From Candidatus Omnitrophota bacterium (GTDB taxonomy: Bacteria > Omnitrophota > Gorgyraeia > Gygaellales > Profunditerraquicolaceae), in assembly GCA_026387485.1 (NCBI GenBank), contig JAPLLQ010000137.1, forward strand, positions 530 through 24,165: DNA of 23,636 nucleotides, in the 5' to 3' direction. A program made the position numbers and the translations under genes. Shown one piece after another: positions 6,952-15,373 of this stretch. Under the pieces are notes generated by a model. It was not told where the DNA came from, searched no databases, and saw only the letters and a program-made list of their open reading frames with translations. The stretch's first letter is position 1. Each line of letters opens with the position of its first letter.

Positions 6952-8343
6952 ATGGATAAAGAAATCCCGCCGAAAGTTCAATCTCCTAAGCAAAAGGGGG
7001 TTGGGCTTCTTTACAGTATTGTCCTCTGGGTGTTCTTTAGTTTCATTTTCCTGATTATTCCTCAGAATATCGCACTTAGCAGTGATGTCGAAGTAACAAT
7101 TACTATACCTTCGCTCAAAGAAGCTGTTTCTCTGGCCATTAAAAATAATCTGAATATCCAAATGCAGGAGAAAGAAGTGGGAGCAGCCCGGGCTGATATC
7201 ATGAAGGCCCAGAGCATATTCTATCCCCAAGCAAATTTTAACGCCTCTTATACCCACAATGATAAAGTTTTAAACCAAAATATTTTCACCGGATATAAGA
7301 ACGATAATATCCTCGGTGTCTCACTTGCCCAAAGTATATATAGCGGTGGATTAAACATCGCTACTCTTAGGCAGGCCCAATTAAGCTTAAGAACCCAGGA
7401 AGAAACACTTAGAAGTAAAAAGCTGGATGTGGAATTTGAAGCTAAAAGGCTCTATTTCGGTTTATTGCTGGCGTATGAGACTGAACGTATAACCCAGAAT
7501 CTCTTTGATCAGGCCAAGGCTCACTATGAAGATGTAAAACATAAAAACGAACAAGGCACTTCCTCGAGATTTGATCTGTTGCAATCAAAAGTCCAGGTTT
7601 CAAAGATTGTCCCGGAATTGGTCAAGGCCAGGAATGCCATTGATTTGACTATAGTGGACTTAAAAAAATTACTTAGGATTAATATGAAAGAAAAGCTCAC
7701 GGTTACTGATCGGCTTCACTATTCCTATATCGATATCAATGAGGGAGAATTTCTTAAAATCGCTTATCTTGAGCAGCCCAAAATGAATTTAAAAACATTA
7801 GGGATTGATATCAATAAATGGGCGATTCAGGTAGCCCGCTCCAGTAATCTACCTCAGGTTAATGTCAATATGGATTATACCTACCGCTCAAGTAATTTAG
7901 GTAATATGATTGACCCCCAGCATCGCAACTGGAGCTCGGGATTTACTGTAAGCGTTCCTATCTTTGATGGATTTTCTTCTCGGGCCAAAGTAGAGGCAGC
8001 AAAACTACGCTATCAAGAGGCGCACCTAGATAAAGAGGACTTGATTGATCAGATAGCCGTAGATATCAAACAGGCCTGCCTTGATTTACGCCAGGCCCAG
8101 TCAATTATTGATTATACCAAGGATAATATCTCAGAGGCTAAAGAGGCCTTAAAGATCTCCGAGGTCAGTTACGATAACGGTGAAGGGACTAACCTGGATA
8201 TATTGGATGCCCAGGTATCCTTAAGCCAGGTGGAGCAGAATTTAGCCAGCGGTATTTATGATTATCTTATGGCCGAAGCTTTTCTGGATAAAACTATGGG
8301 TAAGCTTTCATTAGAGGAGGCAAAAAATGAAAAAAAAGTTTAA
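6952..8343 (+). CDS. TolC-family outer membrane efflux protein
   Basis: This 463-residue protein is the outer membrane channel of the export system encoded downstream. A positively charged N-region of about 18 residues is followed by a hydrophobic segment (about 19-42), which fits a long signal peptide. Two repeated outer-membrane-efflux domains follow, each starting with a helix of the form SLKEAVSLAIKNN or LGIDINKWAIQVARSS. They contain the typical beta-strand phrases FYPQANFNASYTHND and SSNLPQVNVNMDYTYR, and YDNGEGTNLDILDAQ near the end. The length is normal. The start is chosen at 6952 because a promoter -10 box ends only eight bases upstream and the frame is open from there. The adaptor gene overlaps its end by 17 bases. 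Confidence 0.9.
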   Translation: MDKEIPPKVQSPKQKGVGLLYSIVLWVFFSFIFLIIPQNIALSSDVEVTITIPSLKEAVSLAIKNNLNIQMQEKEVGAARADIMKAQSIFYPQANFNASYTHNDKVLNQNIFTGYKNDNILGVSLAQSIYSGGLNIATLRQAQLSLRTQEETLRSKKLDVEFEAKRLYFGLLLAYETERITQNLFDQAKAHYEDVKHKNEQGTSSRFDLLQSKVQVSKIVPELVKARNAIDLTIVDLKKLLRINMKEKLTVTDRLHYSYIDINEGEFLKIAYLEQPKMNLKTLGIDINKWAIQVARSSNLPQVNVNMDYTYRSSNLGNMIDPQHRNWSSGFTVSVPIFDGFSSRAKVEAAKLRYQEAHLDKEDLIDQIAVDIKQACLDLRQAQSIIDYTKDNISEAKEALKISEVSYDNGEGTNLDILDAQVSLSQVEQNLASGIYDYLMAEAFLDKTMGKLSLEEAKNEKKV

Positions 8344-9163
8344 TCTATTAATAATTGCCGGGTTGGTTGCGGTAATTTCGTTTTTAGTTTTTTTATATAT
8401 CCAGGAGAAAAATAGGGAACATGCTAAGATAATAAAGGTCTCCGGTAATATTGAGGGTGATGATGTGCGCATATCTTTTCGGGTTGAGGGCCAGATTGAG
8501 GAGTTGCTTACCGACGAAGGGTTCGTGGTTAAGGTCGGAGATCTTGTGGCGAAACTTAAGACCGATGAGCTTTCTAAGATTCGGGATAATGCCGACGGTG
8601 ATTTAAGGGCGACCGAACATGAATATGCCCTGGCAAAAATTGATTACGAGCGTTCTGAAAATCTGCTTAAGGCCGGAGCAGTTACTACCCAAAGCAGGGA
8701 TGCTGCTAAAACCAAAGCCGATTCTTTAAGGGCGGATATAGATAAACTTAAGGCTTCTCTTGATTTAGCCCAGACTAGGCTGGATTTTACCAGCCTTGCT
8801 TCTCCGATAAATGGTTATATTTTAGTAAAAAGCTCATTAGCCGGAGAAGTTGTCCAGATCGGTACCCCGGTATTTACCGCGGTCGACCTGAATAATGTCT
8901 GGGTTACTGCCTATATCAACGAGAAAGATTTAGGTAAAATAAAATTAAATCAGGAGGCGGTTATCAAGACTGATACTTACTCCGATAAAAAATATAAAGG
9001 CAGGATTTCTTTTATCTCCAGCGAAGCGGAATTCACGCCTAAGTTTATTCAAACTACCGAAGAGAGGGTAAAGTATGTTTACCGGATTAAGGTCAAGGCT
9101 GATAATTCAAGCCTGGACCTTAAGCCCGGAATGCCCGCAGATGCATATATAATGGTTGAATAG
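8327..9163 (+). CDS. HlyD/YbhG-like membrane fusion (adaptor) protein
   Basis: This 278-residue periplasmic adaptor links an inner membrane ABC exporter to the TolC channel. It has an N-terminal membrane anchor (residues about 7-25). The split lipoyl domain has halves near 45-82 (VEGQIEELLTDEGFVVKVGD) and 155-188 (LASPINGYILVKSSLAGEVVQIG). A coiled-coil hairpin lies between them (about 85-153), and a beta-barrel follows with VWVTAYINEKDLGKIK and a closing LKPGMPADAYI. The strong Shine-Dalgarno GAGGAGG sits inside the end of the TolC gene. It is equivalent in position and architecture to E. coli YbhG, which precedes ybhF, ybhS and ybhR. The ATPase gene starts seven bases after its stop. Confidence 0.9.
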   Translation: MKKKFNLLIIAGLVAVISFLVFLYIQEKNREHAKIIKVSGNIEGDDVRISFRVEGQIEELLTDEGFVVKVGDLVAKLKTDELSKIRDNADGDLRATEHEYALAKIDYERSENLLKAGAVTTQSRDAAKTKADSLRADIDKLKASLDLAQTRLDFTSLASPINGYILVKSSLAGEVVQIGTPVFTAVDLNNVWVTAYINEKDLGKIKLNQEAVIKTDTYSDKKYKGRISFISSEAEFTPKFIQTTEERVKYVYRIKVKADNSSLDLKPGMPADAYIMVE

Positions 9164-9170
9164 CCCTCCA

Positions 9171-9911
9171 ATGATTACCATAAAGGCAGAAAATCTTACC
9201 CGTAAATTTGGGACATTGACAGCACTTGACCACCTTAATCTTGAGGTCGAAGAAGGAGAGATCTTTGGTTTAGTCGGCCCGGATGGAGCTGGTAAGACCA
9301 CCACCATGCGGCTCCTAACTGGAATCCTAGATCCCAGCGAAGGCCAGGCTTGGGTCTACAATAAACATACTGTAAAGGAAGCTGAGCCATTGAAGGAACA
9401 TATCGCCTATATGTCTCAGCGCTTCGGGCTTTATGAGGAATTAAGCGTTTTAGAGAATATCCATTTTTACGCTGATGTTTATGGCGTAGCTAAAGAGAAG
9501 CGTGAAGAGGCCATTGATCGCTTACTGGGTTTTTCCGGGCTCCTGCCTTTTAAAGAGCGCTTTGCTGGTAAGCTCTCTGGTGGGATGAAACAAAAATTAG
9601 GCTTGGCCTGCGCCTTAATCCATACTCCCAAGGTTTTATTTTTAGATGAACCTACCAATGGCGTTGACCCGGTTTCGCGAAGAGATTTCTGGAATATACT
9701 TTATGATCTGCTTAAAGAAAAAGTCACCATATTTTGCTCCACCTGCTACCTTGATGAAGCAGAGCGTTGCCGTAGGGTCGGCCTGATGCATAAGGGAAAG
9801 CTCTTACGTTGTGATACCCCTGATAATATTAAAAAAGAATGCCATGCCAAGACTCTTGAACAGGCATTTATTAGTATAATTAACGAATATGAATCCCAAC
9901 AGCCAAAATAA
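9171..9911 (+). CDS. ABC exporter ATPase 1 (YbhF N-terminal half-like)
   Basis: This 246-residue nucleotide-binding subunit belongs to an ABC-2 exporter. Numbering from the ATG at 9171, Walker A is GPDGAGKT (36-43), the Q-loop is Q83, the signature is LSGGM (135-139) and Walker B is VLFLDE (155-160). The switch histidine is replaced by cysteine (C192 in STCYLDEAERC). The GPDGAGK variant and the lost histidine agree with what I recall of the first ATPase half of E. coli YbhF, so this looks like that half as a separate gene. A TTG at 9156 would add five residues and overlap the adaptor gene; I prefer the ATG because the fold begins at once. The next ATPase overlaps by 23 bases. Confidence 0.88.
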   Translation: MITIKAENLTRKFGTLTALDHLNLEVEEGEIFGLVGPDGAGKTTTMRLLTGILDPSEGQAWVYNKHTVKEAEPLKEHIAYMSQRFGLYEELSVLENIHFYADVYGVAKEKREEAIDRLLGFSGLLPFKERFAGKLSGGMKQKLGLACALIHTPKVLFLDEPTNGVDPVSRRDFWNILYDLLKEKVTIFCSTCYLDEAERCRRVGLMHKGKLLRCDTPDNIKKECHAKTLEQAFISIINEYESQQPK

Positions 9912-10854
9912 TATTGCCGTAAGCGTAGAGAGCTTAGAGAAAAAATTCGGCGATTTTACCGCAGTTAACAAAATCAACTTTGAAGTTAAACAAGGCGAAA
10001 TCTTCGGGTTCTTAGGCCCTAATGGCGCGGGTAAATCCACTACTATCAGGATGCTCTGTGGGATCATTTCTCCTACTTCAGGCGCAGGAGAGGTCGGAGG
10101 TTTTGATATTATTAAAGAGCAACATAAAATCAAAGAGCATATCGGCTATATGTCCCAGAAATTTTCCCTCTATAACGATTTAACTGTAGAGGAGAATATT
10201 AATTTTTATAGCGGTATCTATAAGATTCCGGTAAAGGAAAAGAAAGAACGTTTTCAAGCCACTATCCGTACCGCAGGGTTAGAAGGAATGGAATCAAGGC
10301 TGACCGCTACTCTTGCCGGCGGCTGGAAGCAGCGCTTAGCCTTAGGTTGCGCGTTAATACATAAACCAAGGATCATCTTCCTTGATGAGCCGACCTCAGG
10401 AGTTGACCCGATAACCCGGGCTAATTTCTGGAATATTATCAAAGAGTTGGCTAACCGTGGAGTAACTGTCTTTGTCACTACCCACTATATGGATGAGGCG
10501 GAGAATTGTAATCGCATGGTTTTAATCTACCGCGGCACAATTATTGCCAAGGGCAGCCCTGAAGAGATGAAAACCAATTGTATGAAAAATGAAGTGCTTG
10601 AGATTACCCTGCCTGATTCTCAAGATTGGCTGGAGAAAATCAGTAAAATAAAAGGAGTCAAGGACGCAGCCCTCTTCGGAGCGAATATCCACGCCGTTGT
10701 TTATGACAGCTTAGAAGCAATACCGGCGATTAAGGAGTTTTTGGAAAAAGAGAAAATAGGGGCATTTAGCGTTAATAAAATCCCTCCTTCTTTAGAGGAC
10801 GTATTTGTTTCTTCGATAGAGAATTATGACCAGACTGAACTTAAAAAGAGTTAG
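9889..10854 (+). CDS. ABC exporter ATPase 2 (YbhF C-terminal half-like)
   Basis: This 321-residue nucleotide-binding subunit is predicted to pair with the preceding ATPase. Walker A is canonical (GPNGAGKS, 43-50), Walker B is IIFLDE (162-167) and the switch histidine is present (H199 in TTHYMDEAE). The signature is changed to LAGGW (142-146). After residue about 220 there is an extra domain of about 95 residues, common to ABC-2 ATPases of the CcmA/drug-export type. Its start overlaps the previous ATPase and its end overlaps the first permease by 29 bases, so expression is probably coupled. It matches the second half of E. coli YbhF in order and motifs. The transported substrate is not evident. 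Confidence 0.88.
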   Translation: MNPNSQNNIAVSVESLEKKFGDFTAVNKINFEVKQGEIFGFLGPNGAGKSTTIRMLCGIISPTSGAGEVGGFDIIKEQHKIKEHIGYMSQKFSLYNDLTVEENINFYSGIYKIPVKEKKERFQATIRTAGLEGMESRLTATLAGGWKQRLALGCALIHKPRIIFLDEPTSGVDPITRANFWNIIKELANRGVTVFVTTHYMDEAENCNRMVLIYRGTIIAKGSPEEMKTNCMKNEVLEITLPDSQDWLEKISKIKGVKDAALFGANIHAVVYDSLEAIPAIKEFLEKEKIGAFSVNKIPPSLEDVFVSSIENYDQTELKKS

Positions 10855-11968
10855 GGCTATAGCCTGGAAAGAATTTATCCAGATTAGGCGCGACCCGCGC
10901 AGCCTAGGATTGGCTTTGGCGATTCCGATATTCATGCTTTTGATTTTTGGCTATGGGCTTTCTCTAGATATTGATAATGTGGCTACTGTAGTCTGGAATC
11001 AGGACGCCTCTTCAAAACTAACCCGCGATTTTCTGCTTAATTTTAAAGATTCCAAGTACTTTAAAATAACCGGCTATACTGATAATTACCGCGATATCGA
11101 AAGGATGATTAATAGTGGCAAGGTAATGCTGGCCATGGTCATCCCTAAGGATTTCTCTCATTATATTGAATCCGGCAAAGTAGCGCCCTTGCAGTTAATC
11201 GTCGACGGAAGCGATGCTAATACCGCGACTATCGCCATGGGTTATGTGCGTTCAGTTGTCTCCAGCTATAACATTAACCTTTTAACCAGCACTTTCCAAC
11301 AGCACGGCCTTAATCCAGTTAAATCAGTTGATGCCCGGACCAGGATTTGGTTTAATATGGGTTTAAGCAGTACTTGGTATATTGTCCCCGGGGTTATTGC
11401 GATGATTATTATGATTATTTCGGCGTTACTTACTTCTCTTTGCGTGGCCCGGGAATGGGAGAGAGGGACAATGGAACAGTTAATCTCTACTCCGGTAAAA
11501 GCTCCGGAGTTGATTATCGGCAAGTTCATACCCTATTTTGCCATTGGTTTTTTTGACCTTACGATAGGCGTAATTATGGCCAGAGTTTTATTTGGTCTGC
11601 CTTTCAGGGGTAGTTATCTTTTACTGGTTATTTTTAGTGCGCTCTTTTTAACCGGAGCTTTAGCCCAAGGGATCTACATCTCTGTAGTTGCCCGCACCCA
11701 ATTAATGGCCAGCCAATTGGCAAGCTTGACTACCTTGATACCAACAATGCTCCTCTCTGGGTTTATCTACCCGATTTTTAATATGCCTAAGGTAGTCCAG
11801 GCAATCACCTATCTCATCCCCGCCCGTTATTATATCGTAGTTTTAAGGGAATTATTTTTAAAAGCCGGGGGCTTAGAGAGTATGTGGGATGAGGCAATCT
11901 TTCTTACACTATTTGCGCTTATAATGATGTTTTTTGCGGTGAGAAGATTCAAGAAAAAGGTGGTCTAG
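10826..11968 (+). CDS. ABC-2 type permease (YbhS-like)
   Basis: This 380-residue inner membrane permease has the standard ABC-2 layout: a cytoplasmic amphipathic start (AWKEFIQIRRDPRSL), one transmembrane helix (about 27-47), an extracytoplasmic domain of about 135 residues, then five more helices from about 185 to the end. The cytoplasmic loop REWERGTMEQLISTPVK is the usual ATPase-coupling region, and LLSGFIYPIFNMP is a family block. It overlaps the ATPase gene by 29 bases. With the second permease it should form the channel heterodimer, as YbhS and YbhR do in E. coli. That E. coli system is reported to act in drug efflux; the substrate here is unknown. Confidence 0.9.
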   Translation: MTRLNLKRVRAIAWKEFIQIRRDPRSLGLALAIPIFMLLIFGYGLSLDIDNVATVVWNQDASSKLTRDFLLNFKDSKYFKITGYTDNYRDIERMINSGKVMLAMVIPKDFSHYIESGKVAPLQLIVDGSDANTATIAMGYVRSVVSSYNINLLTSTFQQHGLNPVKSVDARTRIWFNMGLSSTWYIVPGVIAMIIMIISALLTSLCVAREWERGTMEQLISTPVKAPELIIGKFIPYFAIGFFDLTIGVIMARVLFGLPFRGSYLLLVIFSALFLTGALAQGIYISVVARTQLMASQLASLTTLIPTMLLSGFIYPIFNMPKVVQAITYLIPARYYIVVLRELFLKAGGLESMWDEAIFLTLFALIMMFFAVRRFKKKVV

Positions 11969-11971
11969 AAT

Positions 11972-12034
11972 ATCCCGCTTTGCGGGATTTCGCACAGTAA
12001 GTCTGCACTTGCCAATCCTATATGGCAAGGTGCG
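11972..12034 (+). other. Two hairpins inserted between the permease genes
   Basis: A perfect 7-bp stem (ATCCCGC, 11972-11978, with GCGGGAT, 11982-11988, loop TTT) is followed by a second near-perfect stem. The second pairs GCACTTGCCA (12005-12014) with TGGCAAGGTGC (12023-12033) and has one bulged G. CGCAC at 11991-11995 could instead pair with GTGCG at 12030-12034. There is no T run, so it is not a normal terminator. It is the only gap (89 bases) in an operon whose other genes overlap or nearly touch. Confidence 0.5.
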
Positions 12035-12057
12035 CTAGATAAAAACTTAAGGAGCTC

Positions 12058-13185
12058 ATGTTTGAACGGGCCAAAGCCATCCTGATTAAGGAATTTAAAC
12101 AAATCTTCCGCGACCCCCGGATGAAGACAATTATTTTTATCTCCCCGCTTTTCCAGATTATCCTTTTTGGTTATGCCGCGAATAGAGATATTACCTATAT
12201 TCCCACAGCTATTTTTGACCGGGATAATACCCTAGAGAGCCGCGAACTCCTGCGCAGGTTCACCTACTCTAAATATTTTGTTCCCGAGCGCTATATTTAT
12301 AGCGATAAAGAGCAGGACAAAGTCCTCAACAGAGGGCAGGTCAATGTAGTTATCCGCATTGACCGCGGTTTTGGCCGCAATCTTAACGCCGGGAAAAATG
12401 CGAATATCCAACTTGCCTTTGATGGTACAGACTCTAATACGACTATGGTGGTTATGGGTTATGCCAATACTATTGTAAGTAATTACCAGTATGAATTATT
12501 AAAAAACGAAGCTGAGGCCGCTGGTTGGCAAGGGACTATACCTTATGTAGACTTAAGGGACCGGGCCTGGTTCAATGAGAATCTTATTTCAACGGACTAT
12601 TATCTGCCGGGGGTTATTGCTACGATTATAACCATGATGTCGCTTTTATTAAGCGCCATGGCTATAGTTAAAGAAAAAGAGATCGGCACCATGGAACAGT
12701 TAACCGTCAGCCCTCTAAAGCCGATTGAGCTTATTATCGGTAAACTCCTGCCTTTTGCCGTAATCGCGTTGATACAAATTACCCTTATTACCCTGTTGGG
12801 TGTACTCTGGTTTCATATACCCTTAAGAGGCAATCTGTTCCTCTTATTATTTTCCACTTGTTTATATTTATTCACTACTTTAGGGATAGGCCTGTTTATT
12901 TCCACGATATCGGCAACCCAGCAGGAGGCAATGATGTCGGTTTTTCTTTTCTATATGCCAGCTGTTTTATTATCCGGATTTGCTTATCCGATTGCTAATA
13001 TGCCTACGCTTATCCGCTGGTCTACTTTTGTTAATCCTTTGCGTTATTTTATGGAGACTATCCGGAACATATTTTTAAAAGGGGTGGGGATCGAGGTACT
13101 CTGGACTCAGCTCGTACCTCTTTTAATCATAGGCATCTTAGTTATTACCTTTAGTACCCTAAAATTCCGCAGGAGTTTAGGATAG
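12058..13185 (+). CDS. ABC-2 type permease (YbhR-like)
   Basis: This 375-residue permease is homologous to the preceding one and has the same topology: an N-terminal cytoplasmic stretch with FRDPRMK, a first helix (about 24-42), a large extracytoplasmic domain, then about five helices from residue 180. KEKEIGTMEQLTVSPLKPIELIIGK is the coupling loop and LLSGFAYPIANMP the conserved block near the fifth helix. The start is supported by an AAGGAG Shine-Dalgarno nine bases upstream. It is separated from the first permease by a gap with two hairpins, which may tune its expression. It completes a TolC-adaptor-two ATPase-two permease exporter in the same order as E. coli ybhGFSR plus a dedicated outer membrane channel. 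Confidence 0.9.
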   Translation: MFERAKAILIKEFKQIFRDPRMKTIIFISPLFQIILFGYAANRDITYIPTAIFDRDNTLESRELLRRFTYSKYFVPERYIYSDKEQDKVLNRGQVNVVIRIDRGFGRNLNAGKNANIQLAFDGTDSNTTMVVMGYANTIVSNYQYELLKNEAEAAGWQGTIPYVDLRDRAWFNENLISTDYYLPGVIATIITMMSLLLSAMAIVKEKEIGTMEQLTVSPLKPIELIIGKLLPFAVIALIQITLITLLGVLWFHIPLRGNLFLLLFSTCLYLFTTLGIGLFISTISATQQEAMMSVFLFYMPAVLLSGFAYPIANMPTLIRWSTFVNPLRYFMETIRNIFLKGVGIEVLWTQLVPLLIIGILVITFSTLKFRRSLG

Positions 13186-13270
13186 GCTAAGGAAATAAAT
13201 TGTTTTTTATGCGTAAGTATAATAAAATTATAAAGTAAATGAAAAGTTTCACAAGTAGAAGGAGGAGATA

Positions 13271-13630
13271 ATGAAAAAGGCGCTCTTGATATTGGCGGTT
13301 TTGGCATTAGCATTTTCTTGGCAGATAGCTTTCGCTGAGGAGAAAGATTTTCCCAAGCAAAAAATAGTTGAAATAGCTGTAAAGTCGGTTCAGGAACAGG
13401 GGATTGTACTTAAAGAGGTAAGGATCATTTACGATGAAGGCGGTAAGCTTTGGTTAGAAAGAATAGGCGCGTTAGGCGCAGTTGAAACCAAGAATCACGG
13501 AATTTTAAAGATGGGTTTTGTAAAAAATTACCGCATCGTATATTTCGATTTTAAGGAGCCGCTTAAGGATGTCTGGGTTTTTGTAGATAAAGATAGCGGA
13601 GAAGTTCTAACGGTTTACCGGGAAGAATAA
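13271..13630 (+). CDS. Small exported protein, PepSY-like end (uncharacterised)
   Basis: I do not recognise this 119-residue protein with certainty. It has a clear signal peptide (MKKALL then a leucine/alanine core, cleavage after AFA near residue 22). The mature part of about 97 residues has a helix (KQKIVEIAVKSVQ) followed by several strands. Its end, VWVFVDKDSGEVLTVYREE, looks like the final hairpin of PepSY-type domains. A strong Shine-Dalgarno (GGAGGAG) sets the start. A TATAAT at 13218-13223 could be a -10 box, but no acceptable -35 lies upstream, so the promoter is uncertain. The AsmA-like gene begins one base after its stop, so the two are probably co-translated. A periplasmic location is likely; function is unknown. 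Confidence 0.7.
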   Translation: MKKALLILAVLALAFSWQIAFAEEKDFPKQKIVEIAVKSVQEQGIVLKEVRIIYDEGGKLWLERIGALGAVETKNHGILKMGFVKNYRIVYFDFKEPLKDVWVFVDKDSGEVLTVYREE

Positions 13631-13631
13631 G

Positions 13632-14714
13632 ATGAAAAAAATAAATAAAGTCCTGATTATTATTTTAGTTGTTTTTTTTAGCATCTTTATTCTAGCTAAT
13701 ATCGCGGTATCGGTCTTTGCCAAAAAAATAGTAGTTGAGCAACTCGAGCAGAATCTGAAGGTAAAGGCAAGCCTGGGCAGTATCAATATCAGTTTGCCTT
13801 TTTCGGTGAACTTGAATAATCTAGAGATCAAGGATTTGGTAAAGATTAATCGGCTTTCGGTCTCGCCGAATATTTTTGCTATCTTCGCGGGAAAGATTGT
13901 CTTAGGAAGCGTAGTTTTAGTTGATCCGTTAGTTACTTTGACTCAAGGCCCAGATGGGAGACTCAATCTTCCGCAGTTAGAGCAAAAAGGCGTCAAGCCG
14001 CCGGAAGTTTATGTAACTAGTTTAGCCATTCGTAACGGCAAAGTTATTTTTAACGATAAAAAAGCATCACCAGAAGGTTTTAAGGTTATTTTAGAGAGGA
14101 TCAACGTTGATATCTCCAAGGTAATGTTTCCACCCACTTCTTTAAAAGCTAATTTTAAGGCTTCGGCAAACTTCATGAATAGCAGTGATAAAAAAATAGG
14201 GAACCTGCTTTTTTCCGGGTGGATTGATTTTGGGCCTAAGGATATGGTGGCCAACCTTAACTTAAAAGACCTAGATATCCCTTATTTTGAGCCCTACTAC
14301 GGAAATTTCATCTCCAATAAAAAACTATTAGCGGCAAAACTAAATATCGGCTCTACTTTTCGGGCGAAAGATAATGATTTAAATATCCAGACCAACTTTA
14401 AACTCTCTGATATAGTCTATGCCCAGGAAGAGCCTACTGAACAAGGAACCAAGCCACAGTTAGACTTAGTCAAAAATACTTTAGATTTTTTCACTGATGA
14501 AAAAGGAAACCTGAATTTAGACTTTGAGGTTAAAACTAAGCTGGATAAACCTAATATTACTGTCAGTCAGTTACAAAAGATGATTTTCAAAGCAGCAGCC
14601 AAAAATATTGTTAATCAGTCTCCGGAATCCCTGATTAAAAAAGTTAATGATAATATCGACCAGTTTAAGGAATTCGGAAAAAGCCTGGAAGATATATTCA
14701 AGAAAAAGAAATAA
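13632..14714 (+). CDS. AsmA/DUF748-like membrane-anchored protein
   Basis: This 360-residue protein has one N-terminal transmembrane helix (about 7-29) and a long periplasmic part built of beta strands. The early part, with KASLGSINISLPFSVNLNNLEI, LVDPLVTLTQGPDGRLNL and SLAIRNGKVIFND, follows the pattern of AsmA-like/DUF748 proteins. That superfamily includes bridge-like lipid transporters and envelope biogenesis factors. The C-terminal about 60 residues are helical and lysine-rich (SPESLIKKVNDNIDQFK). It is shorter than AsmA or TamB and closer to the small DUF748 type. It starts one base after the small exported protein and is followed six bases later by the next gene. A role in envelope lipid handling would fit the lipid-type enzymes downstream, but that is inference. 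Confidence 0.7.
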   Translation: MKKINKVLIIILVVFFSIFILANIAVSVFAKKIVVEQLEQNLKVKASLGSINISLPFSVNLNNLEIKDLVKINRLSVSPNIFAIFAGKIVLGSVVLVDPLVTLTQGPDGRLNLPQLEQKGVKPPEVYVTSLAIRNGKVIFNDKKASPEGFKVILERINVDISKVMFPPTSLKANFKASANFMNSSDKKIGNLLFSGWIDFGPKDMVANLNLKDLDIPYFEPYYGNFISNKKLLAAKLNIGSTFRAKDNDLNIQTNFKLSDIVYAQEEPTEQGTKPQLDLVKNTLDFFTDEKGNLNLDFEVKTKLDKPNITVSQLQKMIFKAAAKNIVNQSPESLIKKVNDNIDQFKEFGKSLEDIFKKKK

Positions 14715-14719
14715 TCCAA

Positions 14720-15367
14720 GTGCAGAAGACAAAATCTATCAGGAGTATTGAAGAAAAAATGCAGGGGTTGGATAGCTCTTCTTTGCGCTACCATATCTTA
14801 GAGAGCGCTAAAAATTTTAAAACCTCTTGGATTGAATTAGGCCGCTCGCTTTATTCTGTTTTTAAAGATAAACTTTATAAGGAATGGGGCTACGCTACAT
14901 TTGACGCTTATAGTATAAAAGAGATCGGGATTAGGAAACAGACGGCAATGAAGCTTTTGAAATCCTACTATTTCCTTGAAAAAGAAGAGCCGCAGTATTT
15001 AAGCCGGGATTACGCTGAGTCTACGCAAGCAGCCAAGCTACCCGGGTATGAAGCAGTTGATTTATTGCGTAAGGCGAAATACAAAAAAACTATTGATGCA
15101 AAAGACTATGCTAACTTTAAAAAAGATATCTTTGAAGAAGGTAAAGAATTTTCCCAACTTAAGCGGGATTTAACCAGCTTAATTCGCCAAAGAGAAGAGC
15201 TTGAGCCCGAAGAAGCCTATAAAAAGAAGAGGCTGGCAACATTAAGAAGATTTTTAGGTACCCTAAGGGCATTAAAACAGGAAGCCGAAGTTTCTAAATT
15301 ACTCCCTGCCGCTATTATTAAGGAAGCGCAGGAGTTGATTAAAAAATTAGAAGCAGAATTAGCTTAA
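14720..15367 (+). CDS. Unrecognised cytoplasmic helical protein, possible HTH
   Basis: I do not recognise this protein (215 residues from a GTG start; an in-frame ATG at 14759 would give 202). It has no signal or membrane segment and is rich in lysine, glutamate and leucine. Residues about 30-75 (SWIELGRSLYSVF, then WGYATFDAYSIKEIGIRKQTAMKLLKSYYFL) resemble small helix-turn-helix regions that read as a fixed culture of a residue-conserved W-G-Y, F-x-x-Y and a recognition-like helix seen in some phage and ParB-like regulators. The rest is predicted long helices and possible coiled coil (about 130-215). It sits between the AsmA-like gene and the acyl ligase with gaps of six bases or fewer on both sides, so it is part of that operon. 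A DNA-binding role is only a guess. Confidence 0.6.
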   Translation: MQKTKSIRSIEEKMQGLDSSSLRYHILESAKNFKTSWIELGRSLYSVFKDKLYKEWGYATFDAYSIKEIGIRKQTAMKLLKSYYFLEKEEPQYLSRDYAESTQAAKLPGYEAVDLLRKAKYKKTIDAKDYANFKKDIFEEGKEFSQLKRDLTSLIRQREELEPEEAYKKKRLATLRRFLGTLRALKQEAEVSKLLPAAIIKEAQELIKKLEAELA

Positions 15368-15373
15368 AAAATA

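Noticed and set aside
11374..11556. Plus-strand 60-codon frame inside the first ABC permease
   Set aside because: It is fully within a well-supported gene in another frame, with no ribosome binding site or recognisable motif.
13218..13223. TATAAT upstream of the small exported protein as a promoter
   Set aside because: No acceptable -35 hexamer occurs 16-18 bases upstream and there is no extended -10, so I did not list it as a promoter.
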